From contig CAYXJZ010000001.1 of NCBI GenBank assembly GCA_964465355.1, positions 66,419 to 130,418 of the forward strand: a DNA stretch of 64,000 nucleotides, in the 5' to 3' direction. Below the pieces are notes generated by a model. The model saw only the letters and a program-made list of their open reading frames with translations. It was not told where the DNA came from and ran no database searches. Made by a program: the position numbers and the translations under genes. Shown here in pieces: positions 35,145 to 44,102 of the stretch. The DNA comes from JAABTL01 sp964465355 (GTDB taxonomy: Bacteria; Deinococcota; Deinococci; Deinococcales; Trueperaceae). Each line of letters begins with the position of its first letter. Position 1 is the stretch's first letter.

Positions 35145-36120
35145 GGGCCGACCCTTGGTCGAGGTCAAGGACCTGGTCAAGCGCTACGGCCGCACCCTGG
35201 CCGTCGACGGCATCTCGCTGGAGATCGAGCGTGGCGAGAACTACGCCATCCTCGGTCCCAACGGTGCAGGCAAGACCACCTTGATCCACACGCTGTGCAC
35301 CATCCACCGGGCCGACAGCGGCACCGCCGTGGTCGACGGCTTCGAGGTGCACAAGCAGCCGAGGCGAGCCCGCAGGCGCATCGGCGTGGTGTTCCAGGAG
35401 CCCAGCTTGGACACGCGGCTGACCGTGCTGGAGAACCTGGAGTTCCACGGGCGCGTCTACGGCGTGCCTGGGCGACTGAGACGGCAGCGCATCAAGCAGC
35501 TGCTGGAGCTGGTGGAGCTGAGCGATTGGGGCAACCACCTGGTGCGGGCCTTGTCGAAGGGCATGCAGCGCCGCCTGGAGATCGCCCGCGCCCTGGTGCA
35601 CGACTCGGTGCTGCTGATCCTCGACGAGCCGACCGTCGGCCTGGACGCCCAGACCCGCAACCGCATGTGGGAATACCTCGGCGAGCTGCAGAAGCTGCGC
35701 GAGCTGACCGTGCTGGTGACCACCCACTACATCGAGGAGGTGGACCGCTGCGACCGCGTGTGCGTGGTGGACCACGGCAAGGTGCTCACCATCGGCACGC
35801 CGAGCGAGCTCAAGGCCAAGCACGGGCTGAGCCAGGTGCGCCTCGTCCCCCGCGAGGCCTCGGTGGTGGAGGACCTGCGCGCAGCGCATCCCGACATGGT
35901 GCAGGCCGGCAGCGACTGGATCGTGCCCCTGCGGGACGAGGCGCAGGCCGAGGAGCTGCTCAGCACCTTCGGACCGCGCCTCAGGGCCTTCTCGGTGGAA
36001 CGCCCCAGCCTGGAGAGCGTCTTCCTCGGCCTGACCGGGCGGGGCATCCGCGACGGCGCAGCCGACGCCCGCGACCGCATGCTGCAGGGGCCAAGGGCCG
36101 GCGGGGAGCCCGTTCGATGA
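35134..36120 (+). CDS. PedB-like ABC transporter ATP-binding protein (PQQ-dehydrogenase-associated)
   Basis: A 328-residue ATPase of the DrrA-like group. Walker A is ILGPNGAGKTTLIHTLCTIH, the Q-loop is in IGVVFQEPSLDTRLTVLENL, the signature is ALSKGMQRRLEIARAL, Walker B is LLILDEPTVGLDAQTRN, and the His is in TTHYIEEVDRCD. A C-terminal extension of about 90 residues follows. With the ABC-2 permease next to it and PQQ dehydrogenases nearby, it matches the transporter class named for PQQ alcohol dehydrogenase systems (PedB in Pseudomonas putida). GTG start at 35134 behind AGAGGAG, overlapping the previous gene by 11 bases. Confidence 0.8.
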   Translation: MGSEGRPLVEVKDLVKRYGRTLAVDGISLEIERGENYAILGPNGAGKTTLIHTLCTIHRADSGTAVVDGFEVHKQPRRARRRIGVVFQEPSLDTRLTVLENLEFHGRVYGVPGRLRRQRIKQLLELVELSDWGNHLVRALSKGMQRRLEIARALVHDSVLLILDEPTVGLDAQTRNRMWEYLGELQKLRELTVLVTTHYIEEVDRCDRVCVVDHGKVLTIGTPSELKAKHGLSQVRLVPREASVVEDLRAAHPDMVQAGSDWIVPLRDEAQAEELLSTFGPRLRAFSVERPSLESVFLGLTGRGIRDGAADARDRMLQGPRAGGEPVR

Positions 36121-36145
36121 AGCGAGCCACACAGGAGGTCCACGC

Positions 36146-36949
36146 ATGCTGACGCTGCTGAACGGCATCGGCGCCATCTGGTTGCGCGAGATCAAGCGCG
36201 CCATCCGCGACCGTGGGCAGCTGGTGGGCGGCGTGAGTCGACCCCTGCTGTGGGTGCTCATCATGGGCATCGGCCTCAACCCATACTTCCGCGGCGAGGT
36301 CTACGGCGAGGTGCGCTTCGTCGTGCCTTACACCTACCTGCAGTTCATCTTCCCTGCCGTCATCGCGCTCAACATGCTCTACACCTCGGTGCAGTCCGCC
36401 GTCTCCGTCATCTGGGACCGCGAGTTCGGCTTCCTGCGCGAGGTGCTCGTCTCCCCCCTGCCGCGCTGGGCCGTGCTGTTCGGCAAGGTGCTCGGCGGGA
36501 CCACGGTGGCCATGGCCCACGGGCTGCTCGTGCTGTCCCTCGCCAGCTTCGCCAACGTGGTGATCACCCCGTCCAGGGTGCTCGAGGCCTTGGTGCTGAT
36601 GTTCCTGCTGGCCTTCGGTCTCACTTCGCTCGGCGTGGTCATCGCCAACCGCCTGAAGACCTTCGAGGGCTTCGGTGTCTTCTCCAACGCCGTCATCCTG
36701 CCGCTGTACTTCACATCGGCCTCGATCTTCCCCATCGACCCGGCCCTGACCCGTGCCCAGACCAGGGTCATCTACCCCGAGTGGCTCATCACCCTGGTCG
36801 AGTGGAACCCCATCACCTACGCGGTGGACGCCCTGCGAGGCGTGTTCATCAACTTCCACCAGTTCGACCCGCGGATGGGCCCTATCGTGATGGTGGCGAT
36901 GTGCGTGGTGTTCTTCGGCATCGCGGTGTGGGACTTCAGGAAGGCCTGA
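36146..36949 (+). CDS. PedC-like ABC-2 permease (PQQ-dehydrogenase-associated)
   Basis: A 267-residue ABC-2-type membrane subunit with about six membrane helices. It has the pattern of PedC/DrrB proteins: the amphipathic start GAIWLREIKRAIRDRGQLVG, SRPLLWVLIMGIGLNPYF, YLQFIFPAVIALNMLYTSVQ and WDREFGFLREVLVSPLPRWA. WNPITYAVDALRGVF is near the end. ATG at 36146 behind GGAGG, 25 bases after the PedB-like gene. PedA1A2BC in P. putida is required for efficient lanthanide-dependent growth; whether this pair transports metal, ligand or alcohol product is inference. Confidence 0.8.
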   Translation: MLTLLNGIGAIWLREIKRAIRDRGQLVGGVSRPLLWVLIMGIGLNPYFRGEVYGEVRFVVPYTYLQFIFPAVIALNMLYTSVQSAVSVIWDREFGFLREVLVSPLPRWAVLFGKVLGGTTVAMAHGLLVLSLASFANVVITPSRVLEALVLMFLLAFGLTSLGVVIANRLKTFEGFGVFSNAVILPLYFTSASIFPIDPALTRAQTRVIYPEWLITLVEWNPITYAVDALRGVFINFHQFDPRMGPIVMVAMCVVFFGIAVWDFRKA

Positions 36950-36950
36950 G

Positions 36951-37826
36951 GTGGCACGGCCAAGCGCCGGTGGGCGTCAGGAGAAGCCGTCCAAGGGTGG
37001 CGCCAACCCCGCTCGGCAGCGGCTGCGCAGTGATCTGATCGCCTTCGGGGCTGTGGCGGCCCTGCTGGCGGGGGTCACCTTCCTGCCGCCGGACACCACG
37101 TTGGCGCAGGTGAGGGAGAGCGGGATTCTGCGGGTGTGTGTGCCGGACGGTTTCCCTCCGCTCGTGACGCGCGACCCCGTCATGCCAGGCATCGAGATGG
37201 AGATCCTCCAGCACGTCGCCGATGACCTGGGTGTGCGGCTGTTGACCGTCACCAACAGCGCCATCGGCCGCGACTTCAACCCAAGGAACTGGCGTGTCAC
37301 CCGGGCGCAGTGCCTGATCCTCGCTGGCGGCGTGGTCGACACCACCGTCACCCGCAGCTTCCTTGTCGTGTCACGCTCGCACTTGGAGACAGGCTGGGCC
37401 GCGGTCCACACGCCGTCCAGGCCCCTGGAGAGCTTGGAAGGGGCTCGCGTCGGCTTCTTCGCTGGCCTGACGGGCCTTGATCGCTTGGGGTTGAGCAGCT
37501 GGCTGCGCAGCCAGGGGGCCGTGACCAGCGTGGTCTCCAACCTTGACGACGCCCGAGCCGGCATCAGGGACGGTCGCTTCGACCTCATCGTCACCGAGGC
37601 ACTCACCGCCCGCCGCTTGGCCGAGGACTTGGACGGCGTGGTGACCTGGCTGCCCGTGGCCCAAGGGCGGGTGCCCCTCGCCTTTGGCATGTGGAAGGGC
37701 GACCTGACCCTGGAGCGGGCGGTGAACCGGTCGCTGGCCCGGATACGGTCGTCCGGGACCTTGGCGGAGCTGGCGGAGCGTTACGAGCTGATGCCGGTGG
37801 ACGAGGTCTGCGCCTTCTGCCGCTGA
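36951..37826 (+). CDS. MxaJ/XoxJ-like periplasmic binding protein
   Basis: A 291-residue extracytoplasmic binding protein of amino-acid-binding fold (SBP_bac_3), the class of MxaJ/XoxJ proteins found beside PQQ dehydrogenases. It has a basic N-terminus, one signal-type helix (LIAFGAVAALLAGVTFLPP), then ESGILRVCVPDGFPPLVTRD and PGIEMEILQHVADDLGVRLL. LESLEGARVGFFAGLTGLDR and LAELAERYELMPV mark the second lobe. It ends CAFCR, an unusual CxxC. GTG start one base after the permease stop (GAGGTGG). Last gene of the operon; its tail overlaps the convergent VWA gene by 46 bases. Confidence 0.72.
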   Translation: MARPSAGGRQEKPSKGGANPARQRLRSDLIAFGAVAALLAGVTFLPPDTTLAQVRESGILRVCVPDGFPPLVTRDPVMPGIEMEILQHVADDLGVRLLTVTNSAIGRDFNPRNWRVTRAQCLILAGGVVDTTVTRSFLVVSRSHLETGWAAVHTPSRPLESLEGARVGFFAGLTGLDRLGLSSWLRSQGAVTSVVSNLDDARAGIRDGRFDLIVTEALTARRLAEDLDGVVTWLPVAQGRVPLAFGMWKGDLTLERAVNRSLARIRSSGTLAELAERYELMPVDEVCAFCR

Positions 37827-40800
37827 GGGCCGACCCTGCTGCCTGAGCTTCGGCTGCGCCAAGGAAGCCAGGTGGGCGCGTAGCGGCCGAGCAGGACCAA
37901 GAGCCAGACCACCAGCCCAAGCAAGGTCCACGGCCGCCAATCAGGTCTCCAGCCGAGACGCCATGAGCCTTCTCCAGATGGCCAGGCGGGCGCGTCTGCG
38001 GTGAGCAACCGACCGTTCGTGGCATGCGCGATCGCGCCGAGCTCGACCCCGTTCCAGCCTTCTGCGAGCTTGGCGAAGTAGGCCTGATGTACTCGGGTCC
38101 CGACCGCTCCGGGACCGCGCTCGTCCAGGGACACGACGCGCACTTCTGCTGCGCCTGGAGCGATGGGCAACCATCCCTGGTACCGACCAGGGGTCGTCTC
38201 GGTCAGGTTCCTCATCGAAACCGGGACGCTCTCCTCCGCCTCGCCATCCAAACGCAACTCCGCCACCAGGGTCAAGCCTGACCAAGGCTGGCCGTTGTCG
38301 GTCAGCACAACCACATTGACCCAGACCTCGTCGGCTACGACATGCGCTCGAAGGTCCATCCCGACCTGGGGCGCCACCTGCGCGGTCCATCTCGACCACT
38401 GGGACCACCAGCTCGGGTAGGCCTGGACCTCTGTCCAAGCCTCCGCCCATGGGCCGACGGCGTTCGAGGCGAAAGCCACCACGCGGCCAGCGCCATAGGT
38501 CCAGGCTGCGAGCAGCGGGCGACCTTCGTCGTCCTCCAAGAGGACGTCGGCATCGGCCTTGGCCGTGGTCTCGACGAAGGCGAGCAGGGGCGGCATGGTT
38601 GGCGGCATGCCCTCCATCAAGCCCGGATCGGCGGCCGTACGTCTCGGAAGCACGGTCTCTCGCACCACCAGATCGCCCGACAGCATCATGGCCTCCTGCG
38701 CGAGGATGCTTGGGAGAGCCCGGAAGTCGGTGGTCACGTGCGCGGCACCACCGCCCAAGGCCGCCAGCTCCAGGACCCGTGTGACATCGGAGCCGGCCCC
38801 GATGGCCACCGAGCTCACGGTGGCATCGAGGGCGACGAGTTCGGCCACCGCCGAGGCGAAGTCACCGGGCTGCGAGAGCCCGTCGGTCATGACGATCACG
38901 TGCCGGGTCGCCACATCGGTGGAAGCCAGGACATCGGCAGCAAGCAGCAGCGCCGGGTACATGAAGGTGCCGCCACCGGGGGTCAGCGGTCGGAGGGCAG
39001 CCGAGATGGTCTCCAGGTCGGCGGAACTCGTGAGCGGAAGCAGCACCCTCGCCTCCTCGTCGAAGACGACGATGGCCACTTGGCTCTGCTCGCCCAACAG
39101 CTCCACCGCCGTCAAGGTCGCTCCCTTGGCGATGTCGAGGCGCGTGACCCCGTCCACCGTCTGCTGCATCGAACCCGAGCGGTCGAGCACGAAGACCATG
39201 GCCACCTCAGGCGCCTCACGGGGGACCTTCGCGGCCAGGGGCGACACCCGATCGAGCGGCGTCTCGTAGTAGCCACCCGGACCGAAGCTGCGTTCACCGC
39301 CCGTGATCAGCAGACCGCCTCCAGTCTCGCGCACCCATGTCTCGATCGCGACCTGCTGTGTGGAGGCCAGGCTGATGGCCGGCACATCCATCAGGACCAA
39401 GACGTCGACGTCGAAATAGTCGCTGGGACGGGTGCCAAGGGACTGCGGCGTACGTGCGACGGCGTCGAGGCCCTGTAGTCCCATGGCCTCGATGAAGGCG
39501 GCACCACGATCGGGATCGCTGGCGACCACATGCACGCGTGGGGAGGGTCGCACCATCAGCATGAGGGAGCCACGGTCGTTGCCGGGCTCAGGATCGCCAT
39601 CGGCGGTCACCGACACCTCGAAGAAGGTGGGACCGGCCTCCTCCAACCGGAATGGCAGGGTGAGCAGGCTGCTTCCGGCCAGCAACTCGACACCCGCATC
39701 GGTCACGACCGCGCCATCACGCAGGACTTGAAGTCGCGCTGGTGTGGCCGCACCAGCCACCACGACAGCCTGCAATGAGACCGTGTCACCGGCCATGGGC
39801 TCGTGATCGACACCTACGCGTTGGACCCAAACGTCGGCGACGGAACGCGGAGCCACAGGCACAAGGTCGAACGCCACCCCCTGCTCCAACAGCAGGGAGA
39901 GGGCAGCTTCTGCGGAACCCCGGGTGGCGGCCGCCTCGGTGTGGAAGCGGATCCTTGGCTCCTCCTCGGGCAGGAAGGAGGCCAACGACCGTCGCACAGA
40001 GGCCGTGAGATCGATCGCCTCCCCAACACCAACACCGACCTCGACCACACGGGTGCGCCCTTCCGGCCACCCAGACACACCCACGACACCTGGGTCGTCG
40101 GTCACCAAGACAACCACCCTCTGGTCGCTCATGTGGGGCCAGACCATAGGTAGAAGCGCGAAGAGCAACAGAACGAACACCGCGGTGTAGGTCAGCACCG
40201 TGCCGCGACGCCGTCTTGCCAGCAGGCCCGCTTCGCGCAGACTGCTGAGTCGAAGGAATGCCTCCTTCCCCCGACCAGAGAGAACGGCCTCCGTCAGGAT
40301 GACCGCGACGGCAAGCAAGAGAGCGACCATGTACGGCGGAGGACGACGCGGCTGCCTTGACACCATGGTGGGCGCGGGCTGGCCGGGGTCGGCCGAGATG
40401 GCACTGCTGACCGACCGCACACCTGCAGGCGAGGCATTCACGGGCAGTGACCATCCACGGCCATCCGGGAGATCGATGGTGTAGTGGCCGGCACGTTCAG
40501 GAACCCAGGCGTCATCCAAGCGCGACGGCAATCCGTCTGCCACCGTGGGCCCACGCCAGACCACCTCATCCCCGAGCCTCACCTCGGCGCCATGCGCGAC
40601 CGCCGACCAGGGCAGGCGGCAACTGGTCCCGACCAGGCAACTGCGCAGCACTTGCGAGGGCGGGGCCATCCAAGCCGCCGCGTCCGCGAGGAAGGTGACG
40701 AAGCCGACGGAGTTCGTCCAAGCCGGGTCCGCGGCGTCCAAGGCAACGATGGCCTCCCGGCTTCTGCCTGACCTGAGTTGGACCAGGGGGCCATCCAGCC

Positions 40801-42145
40801 CGCGTACCAAGGTCTGTGCCCCGGTCAGCTCAGGCAGGTCGACTGCCCATGCAGCGTCCAGCGAGGACCAAGCCGTGCCGAGCGTCAACGGATGGTCCAG
40901 CCTCCAGTCAGACGCTGCTGGGTCGAGGCGGTCGAGCGAGTTGGGGTCGGTCACCCCGGGCGCCGACCCCAGCCAGAGGACGGAGGCAGGCAAAGGTGCT
41001 TCACCGCCGAGGAAGGGGTCGCCAACGCCGTCCACGATGACCCAATCCACATCCTCGAGCAGTTCGGGGACCACGGCAGTGGCCACCAGCACGTCCAGCT
41101 GGCCAAGTGCACTGAGCGCCCGTGCGACGGGCCCTTCTGGGCCCCGACGGCTGATGAGAAGCACGACGGGTCGCCGCGGAGCGGGGTCGAGCCAGGCCTG
41201 CCAGGCATCGTCCGAGCGGTAGGCCTCCTGGCCACCGTGTGCGATCGACACCTGCAGCCAGCCAGCCCCAGGCAGATCGATGGTCTCTTGGACTCGCGAG
41301 GTTCCCCCAAGACTGAACAGCAACTCCCGACGAAGGAAGTCGATCGGCGTGGCAGTGCCATCAGGCTGGAAGCTCAGCGTCAGCGTCACCTCCCCTAGTC
41401 CTGCCACGTTGCCGCCGTCCCTGCGCACCAAGACCTCGAAGGTCCAGCGATCCGCCACCAGTTCGTCCTGCCGGACGTCGACGCCGGCCACCGCCACGTT
41501 GGTGAAGGGGGCTGCGTACGAGCGGACCTCCAGCCTGGCCCCCCGCTGCTCCGCCACGCCCTGTAGAGCCCGGGTGGCGGCATCCGGATCGGCAGTGGCG
41601 ACCGTCAGTTTGCCCCCCTCTGGCAAGGACATGGCAAGGGCATCCGCCATCGCCCCCCAGTCCACACCGCCGTCGCTGGGACCACCGGTCTGCAACGCAG
41701 TGCGCACGGCTTCCGCCTGATCCCAGCCCAGGGCCAGCGGCACGGCTTCGTTCCCCACACGCCAGACGCTCCATGGCCCGTCACCCTGTCGCAACTGAGT
41801 TGACCACTCGTCCACGGCACGGCGGTAGCGGGTCTGGCCGTCCTCGACCACAGCCATGGAGGCGCTTGCATCGACGACGAACACCTCAGGCTGCAAGCTC
41901 GATGCCTCGCCCCAACGTGGCTCCGCAAGCGCGAGGCTGAGCAAGGTCACCGCAGCCAGCTGCAGCCACAAGGCCAGCATGGAGGGCGGCCGGCGTAGCC
42001 GAACCGTAGGTTGGTCCGCCTCGACCAACAACCTCCAGAGCCTGGTCGACGCCACTTCTGTCGACTGCCGCCTGCGCATGTGCAGCAGGACGATCAGCGG
42101 TATGAGCAGCAGCAGCAATAGCCACAGGGGGGTCGCGAAGCTCAC
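37781..42145 (-). CDS. giant membrane-anchored VWA protein, module 1 (MxaC/L-like, BatA-type N-terminus)
   Basis: A 1,454-residue membrane protein. It starts with an aerotolerance/BatA-type N-terminus (FATPLWLLLLLLIPLIVLLH, then a second helix LALWLQLAAVTLLSLALAEP). A VWA-like domain with a DxSxS MIDAS (VFVVDASASMAVVEDGQ) follows. Helices occur near residues 610 and 650. A glutamine-amidotransferase-like segment (ETWVRETGGGLLITGGERSF) precedes a classical VWA domain (MVFVLDRSGSMQQTVDG near residue 985, VIVMTDGLSQPGDF). A C-terminal helix ends it (LLGLVVWLLVLLGRYAPTWL). VWA proteins partner with MoxR ATPases in metal insertion or assembly. The ATG overlaps the DUF58 stop by four bases. Confidence 0.82.
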   Translation of the reverse strand: MSFATPLWLLLLLLIPLIVLLHMRRRQSTEVASTRLWRLLVEADQPTVRLRRPPSMLALWLQLAAVTLLSLALAEPRWGEASSLQPEVFVVDASASMAVVEDGQTRYRRAVDEWSTQLRQGDGPWSVWRVGNEAVPLALGWDQAEAVRTALQTGGPSDGGVDWGAMADALAMSLPEGGKLTVATADPDAATRALQGVAEQRGARLEVRSYAAPFTNVAVAGVDVRQDELVADRWTFEVLVRRDGGNVAGLGEVTLTLSFQPDGTATPIDFLRRELLFSLGGTSRVQETIDLPGAGWLQVSIAHGGQEAYRSDDAWQAWLDPAPRRPVVLLISRRGPEGPVARALSALGQLDVLVATAVVPELLEDVDWVIVDGVGDPFLGGEAPLPASVLWLGSAPGVTDPNSLDRLDPAASDWRLDHPLTLGTAWSSLDAAWAVDLPELTGAQTLVRGLDGPLVQLRSGRSREAIVALDAADPAWTNSVGFVTFLADAAAWMAPPSQVLRSCLVGTSCRLPWSAVAHGAEVRLGDEVVWRGPTVADGLPSRLDDAWVPERAGHYTIDLPDGRGWSLPVNASPAGVRSVSSAISADPGQPAPTMVSRQPRRPPPYMVALLLAVAVILTEAVLSGRGKEAFLRLSSLREAGLLARRRRGTVLTYTAVFVLLLFALLPMVWPHMSDQRVVVLVTDDPGVVGVSGWPEGRTRVVEVGVGVGEAIDLTASVRRSLASFLPEEEPRIRFHTEAAATRGSAEAALSLLLEQGVAFDLVPVAPRSVADVWVQRVGVDHEPMAGDTVSLQAVVVAGAATPARLQVLRDGAVVTDAGVELLAGSSLLTLPFRLEEAGPTFFEVSVTADGDPEPGNDRGSLMLMVRPSPRVHVVASDPDRGAAFIEAMGLQGLDAVARTPQSLGTRPSDYFDVDVLVLMDVPAISLASTQQVAIETWVRETGGGLLITGGERSFGPGGYYETPLDRVSPLAAKVPREAPEVAMVFVLDRSGSMQQTVDGVTRLDIAKGATLTAVELLGEQSQVAIVVFDEEARVLLPLTSSADLETISAALRPLTPGGGTFMYPALLLAADVLASTDVATRHVIVMTDGLSQPGDFASAVAELVALDATVSSVAIGAGSDVTRVLELAALGGGAAHVTTDFRALPSILAQEAMMLSGDLVVRETVLPRRTAADPGLMEGMPPTMPPLLAFVETTAKADADVLLEDDEGRPLLAAWTYGAGRVVAFASNAVGPWAEAWTEVQAYPSWWSQWSRWTAQVAPQVGMDLRAHVVADEVWVNVVVLTDNGQPWSGLTLVAELRLDGEAEESVPVSMRNLTETTPGRYQGWLPIAPGAAEVRVVSLDERGPGAVGTRVHQAYFAKLAEGWNGVELGAIAHATNGRLLTADAPAWPSGEGSWRLGWRPDWRPWTLLGLVVWLLVLLGRYAPTWLPWRSRSSGSRVGPQRQKAQTSSTGISS

Positions 42146-43020
42146 CGCAACACCCCGGCCTTGGGCAGTGTGCGCAGGAAGATCTCCTCCGGTGGCTGGT
42201 CAGCGTTGACCTGGAGGAAGCGACCGCGGACCGCCATCACTTTGTGCCGGAGCTCCTCGGTCCAGGAGGCCAGCAGGTCGCGGTAGCGCTCGAGTTGCTC
42301 TGGACCTACCGAGACCTCCACCTCGTCGCCCGACTCCGCATCCACCAGACGCAGGGGACCGCCGAGCGTACGTCCTGGATCGATCTCCTGAGCGTCGAGG
42401 AGTTGCACCATCACGACCGACTGCCCAGCAGCAGACAAGGCAGCGATGGCCTGCAGCACGGTCTCACTCCAACCGTCGCTGACGATGGTGGTCAGTCCAG
42501 CAGGCCGGAGCCGCTGCCGCACACCGTTCACCAGGTGCATGAGATCGCTGTCTCCTTCGGCCTTCCACCTGGCAAGCCAAGTCTCCACGTCCTGCTGGTA
42601 GCTGAGTCCGCTCCACCGGGGCGAAAGGTGGACCTTTCCACCGCTGAGAACGCCGATCTGGACCTGATCAGAGCTAGCCAACGCGACGTAGGCGAGGCCA
42701 CCGACCATGCGCTTCGCTGCTGCAAGCTTCTGCCCTGAGCCCATGTCCATGGAACGGCTCGCATCCAGGAGCAGGGTCACCGACAACTGCTGACCTACGT
42801 TGAAGCGCCGGATGTAGTGCTCTCCGAACCGAGCGTGTAGATGGGGATCGAGGCGCCGCATGTCGTCACCGACCTGATACGGTCGATGATCCTCGAACTC
42901 GATGCCTTCCCCCTTGCTGTTGGAGCGACGCTCGCCCACGCCATGGCGAGCGACAGCGTCCCCCGGGAGCAGGCGGGCGCGGGCCAAGTACTGACGCAGA
43001 GTAGGTGGGAGTAGGCTCAC
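42142..43020 (-). CDS. DUF58 protein, module 1 (MxaS-like)
   Basis: A 292-residue cytoplasmic DUF58 protein. The family motif is visible as GEGIEFEDHRPYQVGDDMRR, with LDPHLHARFGEHYIRRF following, then a VWA-like strand with the metal site DASRSM in VTLLLDASRSMDMGSGQK. LTTIVSDGWSETVLQAIAAL and VVMVQLLDAQEIDPG also match. MxaS in methanol dehydrogenase clusters belongs to this family and works with the MoxR ATPase. GTG start at 43020, 14 bases after the MoxR stop, and coupled to the VWA gene downstream. Confidence 0.85.
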   Translation of the reverse strand: MSLLPPTLRQYLARARLLPGDAVARHGVGERRSNSKGEGIEFEDHRPYQVGDDMRRLDPHLHARFGEHYIRRFNVGQQLSVTLLLDASRSMDMGSGQKLAAAKRMVGGLAYVALASSDQVQIGVLSGGKVHLSPRWSGLSYQQDVETWLARWKAEGDSDLMHLVNGVRQRLRPAGLTTIVSDGWSETVLQAIAALSAAGQSVVMVQLLDAQEIDPGRTLGGPLRLVDAESGDEVEVSVGPEQLERYRDLLASWTEELRHKVMAVRGRFLQVNADQPPEEIFLRTLPKAGVLR

Positions 43021-43033
43021 AGGTGGTTGGACG

Positions 43034-44053
43034 TCAGCGGGCGACAGCGCTGGGCCGGTGTTGCTGGTACAGGCCCATCAGCAGGTCGTCAGCCGAGACC
43101 CCGTCAGCGACCCCTTCGAAGTTGAGTTGGAAGCGGTGGCGAAGCGCGGGGCGGATCATGGCCTCAACGTCCTCGACGGCGACGTGGTACCTGCCCCGGA
43201 TCAGGGCATGGGCCTTGGCTGCTAGCACAAGGGACTGGCCGCCGCGTGGGCTCACCCCGAAGCGCACGTACCTGCTGACCTTGCTGTCTGCCCCTGGGAC
43301 GCCTGGGAGGGTGGCGCGTACGAAACGGACGATGGCCTGACGGACGTGGTCTGCCATCGGCACCTCTCGCACCCTCGCCTGGAGATCGAGGATGTCCTGC
43401 GGTCCCATCACTTGCACCGCCTCAGGTGCGACGGCACCGGTCGTCTGGTCGAGGATGCCGTCCAGCACTTCCTCACTCGGGTAGTCGATGACGACCTTGA
43501 AGAGGAAGCGGTCGATCTGAGCCTCAGGTAAGGTGTAGGTGCCCTCCATCTCGATGGGGTTCTGGGTGGCGAGCACGAAGAAGGGACGCTCCATCGGGTG
43601 CTCTTGCCCTGCCACGGTGACGGTCCGCTCCTGCATGGCCTCGAGCAGCGCCGATTGGGTCTTGGGGGTCGCACGGTTGATCTCGTCTGCCAGCACCAGC
43701 TGCCCGAACAGCGGGCCGCGTTGGAAGCGCGTGGTCGCCCTTCCCTGATCGTCGTAGACCAAGGCCACGGTCCCAGTCACGTCGGCGGGCATGAGGTCGG
43801 GGGTGAACTGGATGCGCGAGAATCTCAAGCCGGTCACGTCGGCCAGGCTGCGCACCAGCAACGTCTTGCCGAGCCCTGGCGCGCCCTCGATGAGCACGTG
43901 GCCGCCGCTGATCAGGCCGATCAGCAACTGGTCAACGGCCTCATGCTGACCCAACACCACGCGGCCAAGCGAGGTGCGGGCATCGGCCAGCAAGCCGAGT
44001 TGCCGCTCCAGCACGGCGATGTCAGCATCGGTGGGCTTGTTTGGTTGGCTCAT
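43034..44053 (-). CDS. MoxR-family AAA+ ATPase, module 1 (MxaR-like)
   Basis: A 339-residue MoxR ATPase, an AAA+ chaperone that drives maturation of partner enzymes. Walker A is LIEGAPGLGKTLLVRSLAD near residue 55, RIQFTPDLMPADVTGT follows, Walker B is LVLADEINRATPKTQSALLE near 120, sensor 1 is FFVLATQNPIEMEGTYTLPE, and the Arg finger region is AQIDRFLFKVVIDYPS. The C-terminal lid has VSRYVRFGVSPRGGQSLVLA. In mxa clusters MoxR/MxaR is needed for active methanol dehydrogenase. CTAGGAG lies seven bases before the ATG. Confidence 0.94.
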   Translation of the reverse strand: MSQPNKPTDADIAVLERQLGLLADARTSLGRVVLGQHEAVDQLLIGLISGGHVLIEGAPGLGKTLLVRSLADVTGLRFSRIQFTPDLMPADVTGTVALVYDDQGRATTRFQRGPLFGQLVLADEINRATPKTQSALLEAMQERTVTVAGQEHPMERPFFVLATQNPIEMEGTYTLPEAQIDRFLFKVVIDYPSEEVLDGILDQTTGAVAPEAVQVMGPQDILDLQARVREVPMADHVRQAIVRFVRATLPGVPGADSKVSRYVRFGVSPRGGQSLVLAAKAHALIRGRYHVAVEDVEAMIRPALRHRFQLNFEGVADGVSADDLLMGLYQQHRPSAVAR

Positions 44054-44102
44054 GGGATACTCCTAGCTACTTGATGCGGGTATGGGTCGCGCAGGCTCAG
44101 GA

